Positions 28,555 through 40,111 of a DNA stretch of 64,000 bases are shown here, piece after piece. The position numbers were made by a program, and so were the translations under genes. The stretch covers positions 113,677-177,676 of the forward strand of contig JASGLT010000001.1 in NCBI GenBank assembly GCA_030156945.1, given 5' to 3'. Within the stretch, counting starts at the first letter, position 1. Every line of letters starts with the position of its first letter. The stretch comes from Thermococcaceae archaeon. GTDB lineage: Archaea > Methanobacteriota_B > Thermococci > Thermococcales > Thermococcaceae. The notes beneath the pieces are model-generated. The model did no database searches, was not told where the DNA came from, and saw only the letters and a program-made list of their open reading frames with translations.

Positions 28555-29736
28555 TCACTCACCCCCGGATTCTTCCTCACCTTCACTCCCATCCATCTCT
28601 TTTACCGATCTCACTGCAGGCTCCTCTGGAGGCTTTTTCCCTCTCCTACGGGACGCCCCAACGCCAACTATCAAAGCCCCAGCCGCCCCAATTATGAGGA
28701 GCAGGTTTTTCACCCTCACTTCCTTGGTCCTGAGAACCAGGGTTGAACCCTTTAACTCGTAGTCCGCCCCCTCCACCTCAACCCTGGAAAACGGGAAGGG
28801 GAGTGTGATGTAGGCCTCCCTCTGAATCCACAGAAAACTCTCTTTTTCAACTGCAGGAGGGTGCAGAACTCCAACGACCTTAAAGCTGCTCCCCTGGTCG
28901 ATAAAGTCTATGTTGATCGGATCCATCGCCTCCTTGAAAACGTAGAGCATGGCATCCCTAACCGGAGACGAGGGCTTCTCCGGAAAGACGGCCTCGAAGT
29001 AAGCCCTTCCGTCGGAGGCAGTGTAATGCACCTTAAGCCCCCGTTCTCCTTCAGTCTCGTTCAAAAACTTCACGAAGGAATATCCGGGGCTGTAAAGCAC
29101 TATCTCGGGTATGTAGCTCCCGTTTTTCCACACCATTAAGTTTTGGTGCACCTCGGCCGGTTTGGGGTTGAGCTCCTCCACCTCGTAACCCTCTGGGATG
29201 ATGAGAACGAAGCTCCTCCAATTGAACTCGTAGGACTGGTTGGCCATCCAAAGGGTTAAGTTCCCCGATAGTGGGGACACGAGGTAGTGGCCTTCAAGTA
29301 CAAGGGCATCTGTAACTCCCAGGTCAACGGTGGCGCTCCAGTTCTCCCCAAGCTTTATCGGACCGTCCTCGGGCACTATGAAAGCGGGCCTCAGACCCCT
29401 CTCAGCGTACCTTTGGATTATGTTGTACCTGAGGCTCGCGTAAACGGTGTTGTTTATCACCATGAAGAAAACCTGCTTCGCGGCCTCGCTGTTGTTTTTT
29501 GCGATTTCATTGAGGGATTCCACGTACTCGGGGTCCTTAAGCGTCACCTCAAGCCGGAACTTCCCTATCCACGAGGTGCCGTTCCCGACCTTGGCCGGCT
29601 CTATCTGGAGTATCACGTCTACATCAAAAACGTTCTGAGGCCGATTGGCCGCAGCGACGGACTTAAAAGCCCAGGATGAAGTCATGAGCATCAGCATCAG
29701 CAATACTGCAAGGGACCTTCTCATTTCAACCACCAC
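28555..29736 (-). CDS. Secreted or membrane-anchored protein of unknown function
   Basis: N-terminal signal and C-terminal TM (NLLLIIGAAGALIVGVGASRRRGKK). Confidence 0.65.
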   Translation of the reverse strand: MVVEMRRSLAVLLMLMLMTSSWAFKSVAAANRPQNVFDVDVILQIEPAKVGNGTSWIGKFRLEVTLKDPEYVESLNEIAKNNSEAAKQVFFMVINNTVYASLRYNIIQRYAERGLRPAFIVPEDGPIKLGENWSATVDLGVTDALVLEGHYLVSPLSGNLTLWMANQSYEFNWRSFVLIIPEGYEVEELNPKPAEVHQNLMVWKNGSYIPEIVLYSPGYSFVKFLNETEGERGLKVHYTASDGRAYFEAVFPEKPSSPVRDAMLYVFKEAMDPINIDFIDQGSSFKVVGVLHPPAVEKESFLWIQREAYITLPFPFSRVEVEGADYELKGSTLVLRTKEVRVKNLLLIIGAAGALIVGVGASRRRGKKPPEEPAVRSVKEMDGSEGEEESGGE

Positions 29737-29792
29737 ACGAAACTGGCCCGGGACATAAAAAAGCTTATTGGTTCGTCGGTGTATGTTTTCCC

Positions 29793-30987
<1,195 letters not shown>

Positions 30988-31064
30988 ACTCTTTTTTCAA
31001 ACTTTTGGGCCCACTTGTACAGTCTTAAAGTTTATAAGCCAGTAGTTTGGTCTCTCTATCGGGC

Positions 31065-31140
31065 AGCCCCGTGGTGTAGCGGCCAAGCATGCGGGACTTT
31101 GGATCCCGCGACCCGGGTTCGAATCCCGGCGGGGCTACCA
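31065..31140 (+). tRNA. tRNA-Gln (TTG anticodon)
   Basis: AGCCCCG acceptor, CGGGA-CTTTGGA-TCCCG anticodon arm, GGGTTCGAATCCC T-arm, encoded CCA; TATA-like aaagtttataag upstream. Confidence 0.95.
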
Positions 31141-31361
31141 TAGAAACTTTGCATTGCAAAGTTTCATCAAAGGTGGAATGTCTTTTTATGTGCCCTGCTT
31201 TTTAGGTGATTCTCCATCAACGGGACAATTCTCAAGGGGTTTGCTCCGGAGTATAACGCCCTTTGGGCGTTAAAAAGGAAGAAAACCCACATCTCTCTGC
31301 TCTCTATCAAGAGAATCTAACCCCATCAAGCCAATTCTCGATGACATTCAAATTTTTGGTG

Positions 31362-31449
31362 AAGCTTTTTCTAAAAGCGGGACGACAGCCCCATTGAGTT
31401 TTTATCAAAGCTTGCGGTTCCTTCTGAAATTGCTTTTCTGCAAGGATTT
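31362..31449. repeat. Direct repeat copy A (88 nt)
   Basis: aagctttttctaaaagcgggacgacagccccattgag...ggattt; about 4 mismatches to copy B. Confidence 0.85.
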
Positions 31450-31671
31450 TCCAATAAAGTAGCTAAAAAGTGAGGTAATTCTTCAAACATGGAAATGGGA
31501 AAGAAGTTTATCTCGCTTTGGTGCCCTTCGAGCGTTGATTTAAAAAGCTGACTCATAGGAGCCAAACCTGAAAAACAAACTTTAAAAATGAAAATTTTTA
31601 GTTTTTATTTTGAAGTATATCTAACAAAAAACTTATAAACTCTCGTGATCTAGTTCTATACTGATGAGGTA

Positions 31672-32049
31672 ATGATAAGGAAAACTTATTTGATACCCAT
31701 ATTGTTTGTGTTAAGCGTAAGCGCTAGTTTAGTAACAGCAGATGTAAAGACACCAATAACCCCCTCAGGAACATATGAAAAAGGCTCATACCTGCCTGAC
31801 ACAGGGTATGTCTGGATAGATGATGCTGGAGTTATAGTATCTTCATTTAAATGGACAAATCCCCAATTTGGCAATTACTTGCCAGGAACTTACTACGAAC
31901 ACGAGTTTAGAGTTGAAATGGACCCAAACAAAGATAAAATTTCTTATGGGGGACACTATATAACAAATCTGCCAGATGGTTACGTTGATCCGGATGATCT
32001 AGGGGTGGGGGGCAATGCAAAAAAGATTACAGGTAGAAGGTGGTATTAG
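31672..32049 (+). CDS. Small secreted protein, unknown function
   Basis: Signal peptide MIRKTYLIPILFVLSVSASLVTA. Confidence 0.55.
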   Translation: MIRKTYLIPILFVLSVSASLVTADVKTPITPSGTYEKGSYLPDTGYVWIDDAGVIVSSFKWTNPQFGNYLPGTYYEHEFRVEMDPNKDKISYGGHYITNLPDGYVDPDDLGVGGNAKKITGRRWY

Positions 32050-32237
32050 ACAAAAATGAAAAGGCCCACTTGGAGTTCTTAAGAACTGCAAAAGAGCAAA
32101 TGTTAGAAAAGTTTGAGAATCCAAAAGGTGCTCATATACGATTTAAAATCATCGTAAGAGACGCTGAGTACACAGAACTACAAAAGCTAAAAAGTGATAA
32201 TGAGGTCGTGGAATATATTGGAGGGATTTGGAAATGA
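32040..32237 (+). CDS. Small protein, unknown function
   Basis: 65 aa, overlaps both flanking ORFs. Confidence 0.4.
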   Translation: MVLDKNEKAHLEFLRTAKEQMLEKFENPKGAHIRFKIIVRDAEYTELQKLKSDNEVVEYIGGIWK

Positions 32238-32812
32238 GAAGGAAAGTGAAGGCTCTGTTGCTATTATTCTTTCTTTTGCCAGTTGTACCCCTAAAAGTTA
32301 GCTATCTGAGGCTTGAATATTACGATTATAAATACACCACGCCGATTCAAGAGGGCAAATTGCCTAACGAAGTACTTGACAGTTCGCTGAATGGGAACTC
32401 GGATTGTCCTGTTGAAGTAAAGAATGGTTTTATAATGTTGATGAAAAATGAGGACGTCATTAAGAGCATTCAAGTTAATCTGAGCAGAGACTTCAGTGGT
32501 GAAGGTCAGTGTTTAATTCACAATGAAACTCTTTATGTGGCGGTGGTTGGTGAGATTGGAATAGTTGGGATTGAAGGATTCTACCAAGATATTGATACAG
32601 TTTACCATCTGCAAAACCGCTATGTCTGGGCATTTGATTTAGGGAGTGGAAAGTTGGATTGGTATTATCATGAAATTAAAGGCTGTAGAACTGGAGGCGG
32701 TTGCTATCCATTTGATCCGCAAGTAAAACTTCAAAACGGAAAGTTATATGTTAGTTTTTCCCCTTACGAAGGCAGGACTCTGGTATTTAACCCATACCCC
32801 AAAAAGAAATAA
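32234..32812 (+). CDS. Secreted protein, unknown function
   Basis: Signal-like MRRKVKALLLLFFLLPVVPL; four Cys; YVWAFDLGSGKLDWYYHE. Confidence 0.55.
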   Translation: MRRKVKALLLLFFLLPVVPLKVSYLRLEYYDYKYTTPIQEGKLPNEVLDSSLNGNSDCPVEVKNGFIMLMKNEDVIKSIQVNLSRDFSGEGQCLIHNETLYVAVVGEIGIVGIEGFYQDIDTVYHLQNRYVWAFDLGSGKLDWYYHEIKGCRTGGGCYPFDPQVKLQNGKLYVSFSPYEGRTLVFNPYPKKK

Positions 32813-33248
32813 TGCCAGGTGCATTTCTCCTTATATCCGCCACTTTATCTATGGTTTTCTTCAAACTATTCTCACACCAACTATAGTAGAATTGCATTTT
32901 CAGGATAGACAAATACAAGGTTCAAACTCAGGCCCTGCACCATATCAGCCCTTGCTTGTGCAATCATAGCTTTCAACCCCGTTCAAACTTCCTTGAGGGA
33001 TGGAGGAAAGGGTATCCTTTTCTGAAAATACAAACCTGGGAGGAATTTGCTCCTCATTTGCTCTTATAAAGTGTTTGTTGTCAACAAAGCATCCAAAGGA
33101 CGCCAGAAAAAAGCAAACTTCATAAAACTACCTCGGGAGTTAAACCCATCTTAGAGATCGGGAGAAGAAGAGTGCACGATTAACACCCAGCATTTTTATG
33201 GAAAGTGCCTTTTGGGTGGAACTTTTCGTGAGAAAAGTTTCTTTGGCC

Positions 33249-33336
33249 AAGTTTTTTCTAAAAGCGGGACGACAGCCCCATTGAGTTTTTATCAAAGCTT
33301 GCGGTTCCTTCTGAAATTGCCCTTCTACAAGGATTT
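33249..33336. repeat. Direct repeat copy B (88 nt)
   Basis: aagttttttctaaaagcgggacgacagccccattgag...ggattt. Confidence 0.85.
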
Positions 33337-33466
33337 CACAACCACGACAGTATTCAAAAGGAAAATCCTCTCAAAATAGCCCGTCAAACAAGAACCACGA
33401 ATTTTGATGAAACTCTGCTTCCAGAGTTTTATCTACGGTTTTCAAGATTACATTCAAACAACAAAG

Positions 33467-33925
33467 CTAAAGGCGGCCACTACAAAAATGAATCAAAGGC
33501 AAGCTTTTAATAAGCTTGTAATCCTCTTCGGGGATTTCCCTCATTGCCTTGCCCATCAGGTGGCCGCTCCACTTCTTCTTGTTCGTGATGAACTTCAGCT
33601 TTGGAATGAGCGGCTTGAAATCAACCTCTCCAAGCTTGACCGGCTTGATTCTCACCCTCAGCGGGTAAGTCTCGTTGAGATGCGGTGGACTCTTGAAAAT
33701 TCTCGTTGAGTCTTCGTAAGGCTCGCTGACAACCTCAAAAATGCCCACGATTTTTGGTTCGAGGACTTCTTTGTTCTCCCGCTCCTGCTTTAGGTAGATA
33801 ACGAGCTCATCACCGGGTTTGACCTTGGCGATTGTGTTCCTGTGTCTTCTCGGCACGCCCCAGACTTTCTTCTCCTTAATCACCTTCCAGTTCGCACGAT
33901 TGGTAATGCAGAGCCAGTGGGTCAT
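33467..33925 (-). CDS. EVE domain (PUA-like) protein
   Basis: [47 protein letters not shown]; start reset to internal ATG. Confidence 0.85.
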   Translation of the reverse strand: MTHWLCITNRANWKVIKEKKVWGVPRRHRNTIAKVKPGDELVIYLKQERENKEVLEPKIVGIFEVVSEPYEDSTRIFKSPPHLNETYPLRVRIKPVKLGEVDFKPLIPKLKFITNKKKWSGHLMGKAMREIPEEDYKLIKSLPLIHFCSGRL

Positions 33926-34000
33926 AAGGTTCACCGAGTAAATGTTAAAACCTAAACAACTTAAATACTTGCCCCACATCAAATACCATAGGTGACGCTC

Positions 34001-34450
34001 ATGTTCGAAGAAATTATAAAAAAGCTTCTCGAAACTAACGCTCCTACTACTTCCAAACTCAAAATCCCGTTAGCAGGAATTAAAGCTTTTGAAACAATTA
34101 TTAAGTCAAAGGAATCAATTGATCCTGATATCGCAGTCAAAATAGCAGTAGCCGAATTCACTAAATATTCGACAGGAGACCCTGAAGTGATAACTAATTT
34201 CAAGAAGATTGTCAAAAGAGAATTTTCTAAACTTAACAACCCTAAACTATTGAAGAAAAAAGCGAGAGCTCTCAAGGAAATATGGGAAACCGAAGCTAGA
34301 ACTTTGACAGCCCAAAGCAAACGAAATAAATGGTTATCAATCAGGGTTACAGAAACAGAGTACGAAGCCATTCTCCAACAGGCACAAATGGAAGGGCTTA
34401 GTTTATCTGCCTATATCCGAAAGAAATTAGGTTTAAAATACAATTCGTAA
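34001..34450 (+). CDS. Protein with C-terminal ribbon-helix-helix-like segment, adjacent to R-M genes
   Basis: [36 protein letters not shown]. Confidence 0.6.
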   Translation: MFEEIIKKLLETNAPTTSKLKIPLAGIKAFETIIKSKESIDPDIAVKIAVAEFTKYSTGDPEVITNFKKIVKREFSKLNNPKLLKKKARALKEIWETEARTLTAQSKRNKWLSIRVTETEYEAILQQAQMEGLSLSAYIRKKLGLKYNS

Positions 34451-34501
34451 ATATCGTGTTGCACCAAAAAATTTATATTTATGTTGCACGTAATATTATC
34501 G

Positions 34502-34520
34502 AATGTCTTATTAAGACATT
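34502..34520. promoter_or_regulatory. Perfect palindrome upstream of the Dam-like MTase
   Basis: AATGTCTTA-T-TAAGACATT. Confidence 0.6.
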
Positions 34521-34548
34521 CTTTGAGTAACCCTTAGGAGGCGTGATT

Positions 34549-35502
34549 ATGGTAGAACCGGTATTAAAATGGGCAGGAGGAAAACGGCAGATATTACATG
34601 AAATCGTCGCTTTAATGCCTAAAGACTTTAGGGATAGAACATTCCACGAACCATTCTTTGGAGGAGGGGCAGTAACTTTCTGGATGGAACCCGAAAGAGG
34701 AACTATAAATGACATAAACCCCAAGCTGATAAACTTCTATGTGGTAGTCAGGGATCATGTGGATGAGCTCATTGAGGATGCAAAAACACACAAAAACGAA
34801 AAAGAATATTTCTACAAGGCCCGAAAAGAGTTTAACGAGATTGTCAGAAACGGATTCGAGATACCGAATGTCAGACTCGCTAGCCTCCTTCTGTATCTCA
34901 ACAAAACGGCGTTTAATGGACTGTACCGCGAAAATAAGAAGGGAGAATTTAACGTTCCCTTTGGAAGATATAAAAATCCAAAAATAGTTGATGAAGAACG
35001 CCTTAGAAAAGCCAGCGAAGTCCTCAAGAAGCTGGAGATATATAATGAGGACTTCACATACATAGTGAAAGTTGCCAAACCTGGTGATCTAGTGTATTTC
35101 GATCCACCTTACCACCCCATTTCCGAAACCTCTAGTTTTACCAGTTACTCTAAGGAGGACTTTAGTAAAGAAGACCAAGAGCGCCTTAGAGATGTCTGCC
35201 TTGAACTTCATGAAAAGGGGGTTTACTTTATTTTGAGCAACTCATATGTAAAACCAGTTCGCGAATTGTACGAGGGGATAGATGGAATTGAAATGTTCAA
35301 AATCTACGCAAAGAGAGCCATAAACTCAAAAGCCGACCGTAGAGGCACAGTTCCAGAGATGTTAGTCACGAACATCCCTACGACGCTGAGGATAGGCAAA
35401 AACAAAGCACAGGTACTAGTGAACAATAATGGAAACCAATCTATGTCCAAAAAAGCTAAGGAAAATATCATTAGTCAGAAAGTACTTGTAGAGTTTCTAT
35501 AG
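34549..35502 (+). CDS. DNA adenine methyltransferase (Dam/DpnM type)
   Basis: PVLKWAGGKRQILHEI, FGGGAVTFWMEP, YFDPPYHPIS motifs; ATG preceded by TTAGGAGGCG. Confidence 0.93.
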   Translation: MVEPVLKWAGGKRQILHEIVALMPKDFRDRTFHEPFFGGGAVTFWMEPERGTINDINPKLINFYVVVRDHVDELIEDAKTHKNEKEYFYKARKEFNEIVRNGFEIPNVRLASLLLYLNKTAFNGLYRENKKGEFNVPFGRYKNPKIVDEERLRKASEVLKKLEIYNEDFTYIVKVAKPGDLVYFDPPYHPISETSSFTSYSKEDFSKEDQERLRDVCLELHEKGVYFILSNSYVKPVRELYEGIDGIEMFKIYAKRAINSKADRRGTVPEMLVTNIPTTLRIGKNKAQVLVNNNGNQSMSKKAKENIISQKVLVEFL

Positions 35503-36408
35503 CCTCGTCATCTCCCACTTTATTGAACTAAAATAAGCAAGCAATCTAGGAAGTTGAGAGTAATTAACAACCCAATCTATCTCTTTCATTCCTCTTTTGA
35601 GAGGTTCTTTCATCTTCTTCCATGCAGGACCATCTGTTATCCATACAAAAGTCACTCCTTTTTCTTTAGCGACTCGATTTAATGTGATGTAACTTCCAAC
35701 AATTTCGGTAGGTTTGCTTCCCGTTGTATTATAAAAATTCACTTCGATCGCAACTATTGGTTCATTATCTTTGTATATTACGAGATCGTGTCTCTTTGCT
35801 TTCCCCCGAGTTTTTCCAATATTTTCATATAAGGAAAAGTTATGATCTTGAGGAACAACTTTGACATAATCTGGGACATTTCCCTCTATGACACTTTTAA
35901 CCATGTTTTCAAATAATAATCCACTACGTCCTTTCCTAGAATTTGTATCCATCCCTACCTCAACTCCTAATAGATATTCATGGAGATTTTTAACACTTGT
36001 CAAAATATCTAGCACCCCACTCTTCTCACAAAATTCAATAATGGCATCTGCTTCCGAATCTGATACCATGTGTGGTCTAAAGTTAAACTCTAAAAATTTC
36101 ATTTTGGATGGATCATACACATCTATTTTCCCCCTGACAGCCCTTTCTGCTATAAGAGAAGGAATAACTTGAAGGACAGAAGGATGTTTTTCTATTGTTC
36201 TTTTTAATATCGACTTGGCAGTATCTCTATCAACTCCATAAAGTTCCTTTAGGAAGTCTAACTCTGCTGTATATCTATTAGCGAAGCTTCTCACCTTTTC
36301 CCAATCCACGAAGTATTCGTAAGTCTTATTGGTCGGGAGTAGAGTTTTCATGAAGTCTTCAAAGTAGTCTTCAAAGGTAGAGTATCCTAAAGTATTGTAT
36401 TTTACCAT
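35497..36408 (-). CDS. DpnII/MboI-family type II restriction endonuclease (predicted GATC)
   Basis: Convergent with the Dam MTase; KRHDLVIYKDNEPIVAIEVNFYNTTGSKPTEIVGSY. Confidence 0.85.
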   Translation of the reverse strand: MVKYNTLGYSTFEDYFEDFMKTLLPTNKTYEYFVDWEKVRSFANRYTAELDFLKELYGVDRDTAKSILKRTIEKHPSVLQVIPSLIAERAVRGKIDVYDPSKMKFLEFNFRPHMVSDSEADAIIEFCEKSGVLDILTSVKNLHEYLLGVEVGMDTNSRKGRSGLLFENMVKSVIEGNVPDYVKVVPQDHNFSLYENIGKTRGKAKRHDLVIYKDNEPIVAIEVNFYNTTGSKPTEIVGSYITLNRVAKEKGVTFVWITDGPAWKKMKEPLKRGMKEIDWVVNYSQLPRLLAYFSSIKWEMTRL

Positions 36409-36484
36409 TCAGTTATCACCCAAGTTACCTAAGGTCGAAAGTTTTAAATATTTTATCTCCCGAAAGAAATGCTAGTGATGCCTA

Positions 36485-38404
36485 ATGGAGTCAGAACGAA
36501 AAGAACTCTTTATTCAGAGTCATGACAAAACTATAAGAGAGATACTAAATACTGGTTCCTATCATTATGTAGTTCCAGAATTTCAAAGACCATACTCGTG
36601 GAATACTACCGGATCACATAGACAACAGGTAGTTGATCTATGGGAAGACCTTATGGACATCATAGAAAATAAAAATAGAGATTTTCACTTTATGGGAGCC
36701 ATGATATTTGCAAAGAAACCAGGGGACGCTAAAACTCGGATAATAATTGATGGCCAGCAAAGATTGCTCACTCTTACTATAATCTTCGCAGCTATGCGTG
36801 ACGTCATATTTGAAATTATATCCACGAATAAAAGAGCAGATCCTGCAGTCAAAGCTTACTTAGAACGGTTAGCACTTAGTTCTATTCATGAGAGAGTTAT
36901 TGCAGGATTTGACGAGAATACAGGGGATGAAATTCCCCTGATTGATCCACATCCTGATGATAGGAGATTCTTTTTAGATTTCATAGTCCGTTACAGAAAA
37001 GTGGATGGTAGCTACCTCCTATTTAAAGAAAAAAAAGAAGAATGGAAAAAAATACGTAATTTGGGCGAAGTTATGCCTTCCCACATTAAAATGTGGAAGG
37101 CTTATGAATATTCATATAGGCAAATACAAAAGTTATTATTTCATGGCGATCGGCGAAAGATACAGGATCTTAATGAAGTGAAAGATAGACTTCAAAACTT
37201 GTTTTCCAGCTTAATGGATAGCCTACAAGTGATAGCAACTCAAGCTAAAAACGAAGAAGATGCCCACGTAATCTTTGAAACCCTTAATGATAGGGGTGTT
37301 GAATTAACAGTAACTGATCTTATCAGAAACTACATATTCTCAAAGGCTACTACCCCCGAACTGAGAACCTATATTCGAGATCAATGGGATCAGATTAGGA
37401 ACAATACTTTAAGAAAGATGGATACATTCCTTAGATACTACTACATGATTTTTAACGGAAAAGCCCGAAAGAAAGGACTATATAAACAATTAAAGGACCT
37501 GCTAGAGTCAAAAATACAAAAACAGGGAATAAGAAGTACATTAAACGAGCTGTTATGGTATTCTAAAGTTTACAAAATATTGGTTAATCCCCCTGAGAGA
37601 GCATCGAAAAAGAGCAAAATGGAGGCAAAAATTGTCCAGTTCTTGCTGGAACATAAACTTTTCGGAGTTCAACAAGACTTTCCCCTCTTAATGGTTGCAT
37701 ATAAACTTTATGAAAAAGATCAGAAGGAGGAGTTCGCAAAGATCCTAGAGTTTACAAACTCTGTTATTGTTAGATATTTAAAATTACTAAATAACAGCCC
37801 CAGTAGTTTAGAGAAGATCTATGGCAGTCTAGCTTATGAACTTAATATTCTAATTGAGTCGGGTAAATACCAAAGTTTTGAGAGTTTTCTCATGCAGCAG
37901 ATCTCTGAAAAGGAAAGCCTCAAGGAATTCTTAGATACCCTCCAAAATGATGACTTAATTAGATCACAGCTAATACAATCTCCAATCACTCCCGAAAGGG
38001 CAAAAGAGATACTAATAGCTCTCACTAATAGGGAAAAAGGAATCATTGCAGATCCCAATGAAGTCTCCATAGAGCACATTTTACCCCAGAATATCTCTGA
38101 AAAATGGATTAAATCAATCTTTGGAAGTAAACTAACTACAGAGGAGATATCCAAAAAAAGAAAAGAACTAGAACAATACATAAACAACATCGGAAATCTT
38201 ACACTAATCTCTCTTGAAGACAATGAGCGTATTCGTAATTTACCCTATGATAAGAAGGTTGAATATTATCGCAAATCAATGTACCCACTGACCAAGGAAA
38301 TTCCACTAAAATATTCAAAATGGAACACAAATTCAATAACAAAAAGGGCTGAGGAGTTATCAGAAAAAATACTTTCCACATGGAAAATAGAACTTCATGG
38401 CTAG
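36485..38404 (+). CDS. DUF262/DUF1524 (GmrSD-like) restriction protein
   Basis: VPEFQRPYSW...IIDGQQRLLTL and C-terminal SIEHILPQNISEKW...NNIGNLTLIS. Confidence 0.9.
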   Translation: MESERKELFIQSHDKTIREILNTGSYHYVVPEFQRPYSWNTTGSHRQQVVDLWEDLMDIIENKNRDFHFMGAMIFAKKPGDAKTRIIIDGQQRLLTLTIIFAAMRDVIFEIISTNKRADPAVKAYLERLALSSIHERVIAGFDENTGDEIPLIDPHPDDRRFFLDFIVRYRKVDGSYLLFKEKKEEWKKIRNLGEVMPSHIKMWKAYEYSYRQIQKLLFHGDRRKIQDLNEVKDRLQNLFSSLMDSLQVIATQAKNEEDAHVIFETLNDRGVELTVTDLIRNYIFSKATTPELRTYIRDQWDQIRNNTLRKMDTFLRYYYMIFNGKARKKGLYKQLKDLLESKIQKQGIRSTLNELLWYSKVYKILVNPPERASKKSKMEAKIVQFLLEHKLFGVQQDFPLLMVAYKLYEKDQKEEFAKILEFTNSVIVRYLKLLNNSPSSLEKIYGSLAYELNILIESGKYQSFESFLMQQISEKESLKEFLDTLQNDDLIRSQLIQSPITPERAKEILIALTNREKGIIADPNEVSIEHILPQNISEKWIKSIFGSKLTTEEISKKRKELEQYINNIGNLTLISLEDNERIRNLPYDKKVEYYRKSMYPLTKEIPLKYSKWNTNSITKRAEELSEKILSTWKIELHG

Positions 38405-38405
38405 A

Positions 38406-39374
38406 CTATACATTAAAGCTTTCATTAAATTTTTCAAGTTTCTCCTTTTTGTTTGGCTTTCGGAATACAAACAAGTGCTCATGTGCTATCAAGTAAAAGT
38501 CCCTTTTCCGGGCCTTCCAGGGTTCAGTTCCCCTCATGTTATGTTGAATCTTGATAATGTCCTCTTTCAGTATGAATCCAACTTCTAAGAATGCTTTCAT
38601 TACCCTGAATGCTATTGGAACATAGTGCCTATGTCGTCTAGTGTCCCCCATTAAAATTGCTGCATATTTTCCAGGCTTGAGCACTCGGTAGAACTCCTCA
38701 GCAACTTTTTTCATCTCTTGAATGAACTCATCAATTGATTTCACTTTAGATAAATCACCTTCTACCTGAGAACTCGCCCTTTTAGTATACCCAATGATGT
38801 TTGCATAAGGGGGATGAGTCGCTATTAAGTCAATGCTCTCATCTTCAATCTTATCTAAATTTCTAGCATCCCCGTGATAAAGATGTATTTCAGGTTTAAC
38901 CCATTCTATTTCCTCTTTTAATCCTAAATAAGAATCCAACGTGGATGTTTTATCAGATAGAGGATCATACTTAAAATTCAACCGATCCCATGCCACCATA
39001 AGTGCGTCATAATTTATATCAACACCAATTCCATGCCGCCCTAGCAACTTACACTCTATCAAAGTTGTCCCACTCCCCAGAAATGCATCAAGAACAACAT
39101 CTCCAGGTTTTGTGTATCGAAGAATCAAGTTTCGAGGAACTTGAGGTGCCCAGTTACCCCTATATTTAGCATTTGCATAATGAGTGGCCCATTTTCCTCT
39201 CTCAGGAAAACTCCAAACAGTAGTGGTTTCCAGCCTAAAGTTTTGGGGCTGGAATGTTTTGATCGGGATAGGTCTGCCGATTTCTATCTTTTGATTCTCG
39301 ATGATGACGTAAGAATGAGATTTAATAAAATCAAGATATTCCTCAAACGTAACCTCTCTCATAGGCCTGCCCAC
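38406..39374 (-). CDS. Site-specific DNA methyltransferase (amino-MTase)
   Basis: DVVLDAFLGSGTTLIECKLLGRHGIGVDIN and ATHPPYANIIGYTKR. Confidence 0.88.
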   Translation of the reverse strand: MGRPMREVTFEEYLDFIKSHSYVIIENQKIEIGRPIPIKTFQPQNFRLETTTVWSFPERGKWATHYANAKYRGNWAPQVPRNLILRYTKPGDVVLDAFLGSGTTLIECKLLGRHGIGVDINYDALMVAWDRLNFKYDPLSDKTSTLDSYLGLKEEIEWVKPEIHLYHGDARNLDKIEDESIDLIATHPPYANIIGYTKRASSQVEGDLSKVKSIDEFIQEMKKVAEEFYRVLKPGKYAAILMGDTRRHRHYVPIAFRVMKAFLEVGFILKEDIIKIQHNMRGTEPWKARKRDFYLIAHEHLFVFRKPNKKEKLEKFNESFNV

Positions 39375-39387
39375 CTTATTCTAGTGT

Positions 39388-40071
39388 TTAAAACGCAAAC
39401 TCCTCCACCGAGAACTCCTCCATAACCCTCTCGAAGTCGTGCTCAGGAGCGTAGGTGAAACCGCACTTGGAGCACTTCAAGATGCCCCTCTCCTCATGGA
39501 GTGGCGAGAAACAGACGGGACAGCGGTACTCCTCGCGGGAGAGGGAGTCAAAGACCTCATCGCGCATGACAACGAGGTTCATCTCGCTCTCCCAGTCCTC
39601 GTGGAGCATGCCCCAGTAGGGCGTCTCGACCGGGTAGAAGTCCTCCAGTATGAGGGCCTTTATCCCTATACCCCTAACTCCCGGCGGGAGCTTTCCAACG
39701 GGCTCGATGGAAACCACGTACTGGTCGTAGAAGTCTATATACTCGGTTCTTATGGTTAGACCCTTTGAAAGCTTTGAACGGAGGGGTATGAGCTGGAAAA
39801 AGAGGGATTCTCTTTCAACGTCCCAGCTCGCGCTTATGGAAACACCCTTCTTCGTGAAGAACTGGGTTATGAAGCGGTCGTCCCTCTCCTCACCCGCAGA
39901 ATAGAAGCCAAGCTTTGCCATGGCCTTTGAGAGAAAATTGGGCCTCGGGAGCTTCCCGTAGTTTATCAGATACTCCCCTACCCAGCCCGCCAAAGGCATG
40001 GAATAACCCACAAACGCCTGCCTCTGAACTCGAAGATAGGCCACGCTGGGTAGGAGCTTGAACTGGGACAT
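39388..40071 (-). CDS. Zinc-ribbon protein of unknown function
   Basis: YRCPVCFSPLHEERGILKCSKCGFTY. Confidence 0.65.
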   Translation of the reverse strand: MSQFKLLPSVAYLRVQRQAFVGYSMPLAGWVGEYLINYGKLPRPNFLSKAMAKLGFYSAGEERDDRFITQFFTKKGVSISASWDVERESLFFQLIPLRSKLSKGLTIRTEYIDFYDQYVVSIEPVGKLPPGVRGIGIKALILEDFYPVETPYWGMLHEDWESEMNLVVMRDEVFDSLSREEYRCPVCFSPLHEERGILKCSKCGFTYAPEHDFERVMEEFSVEEFAF

Positions 40072-40111
40072 CAGGTTAATTTTGAGGCAAAGAGGTATAA
40101 ATGCCTATCGC

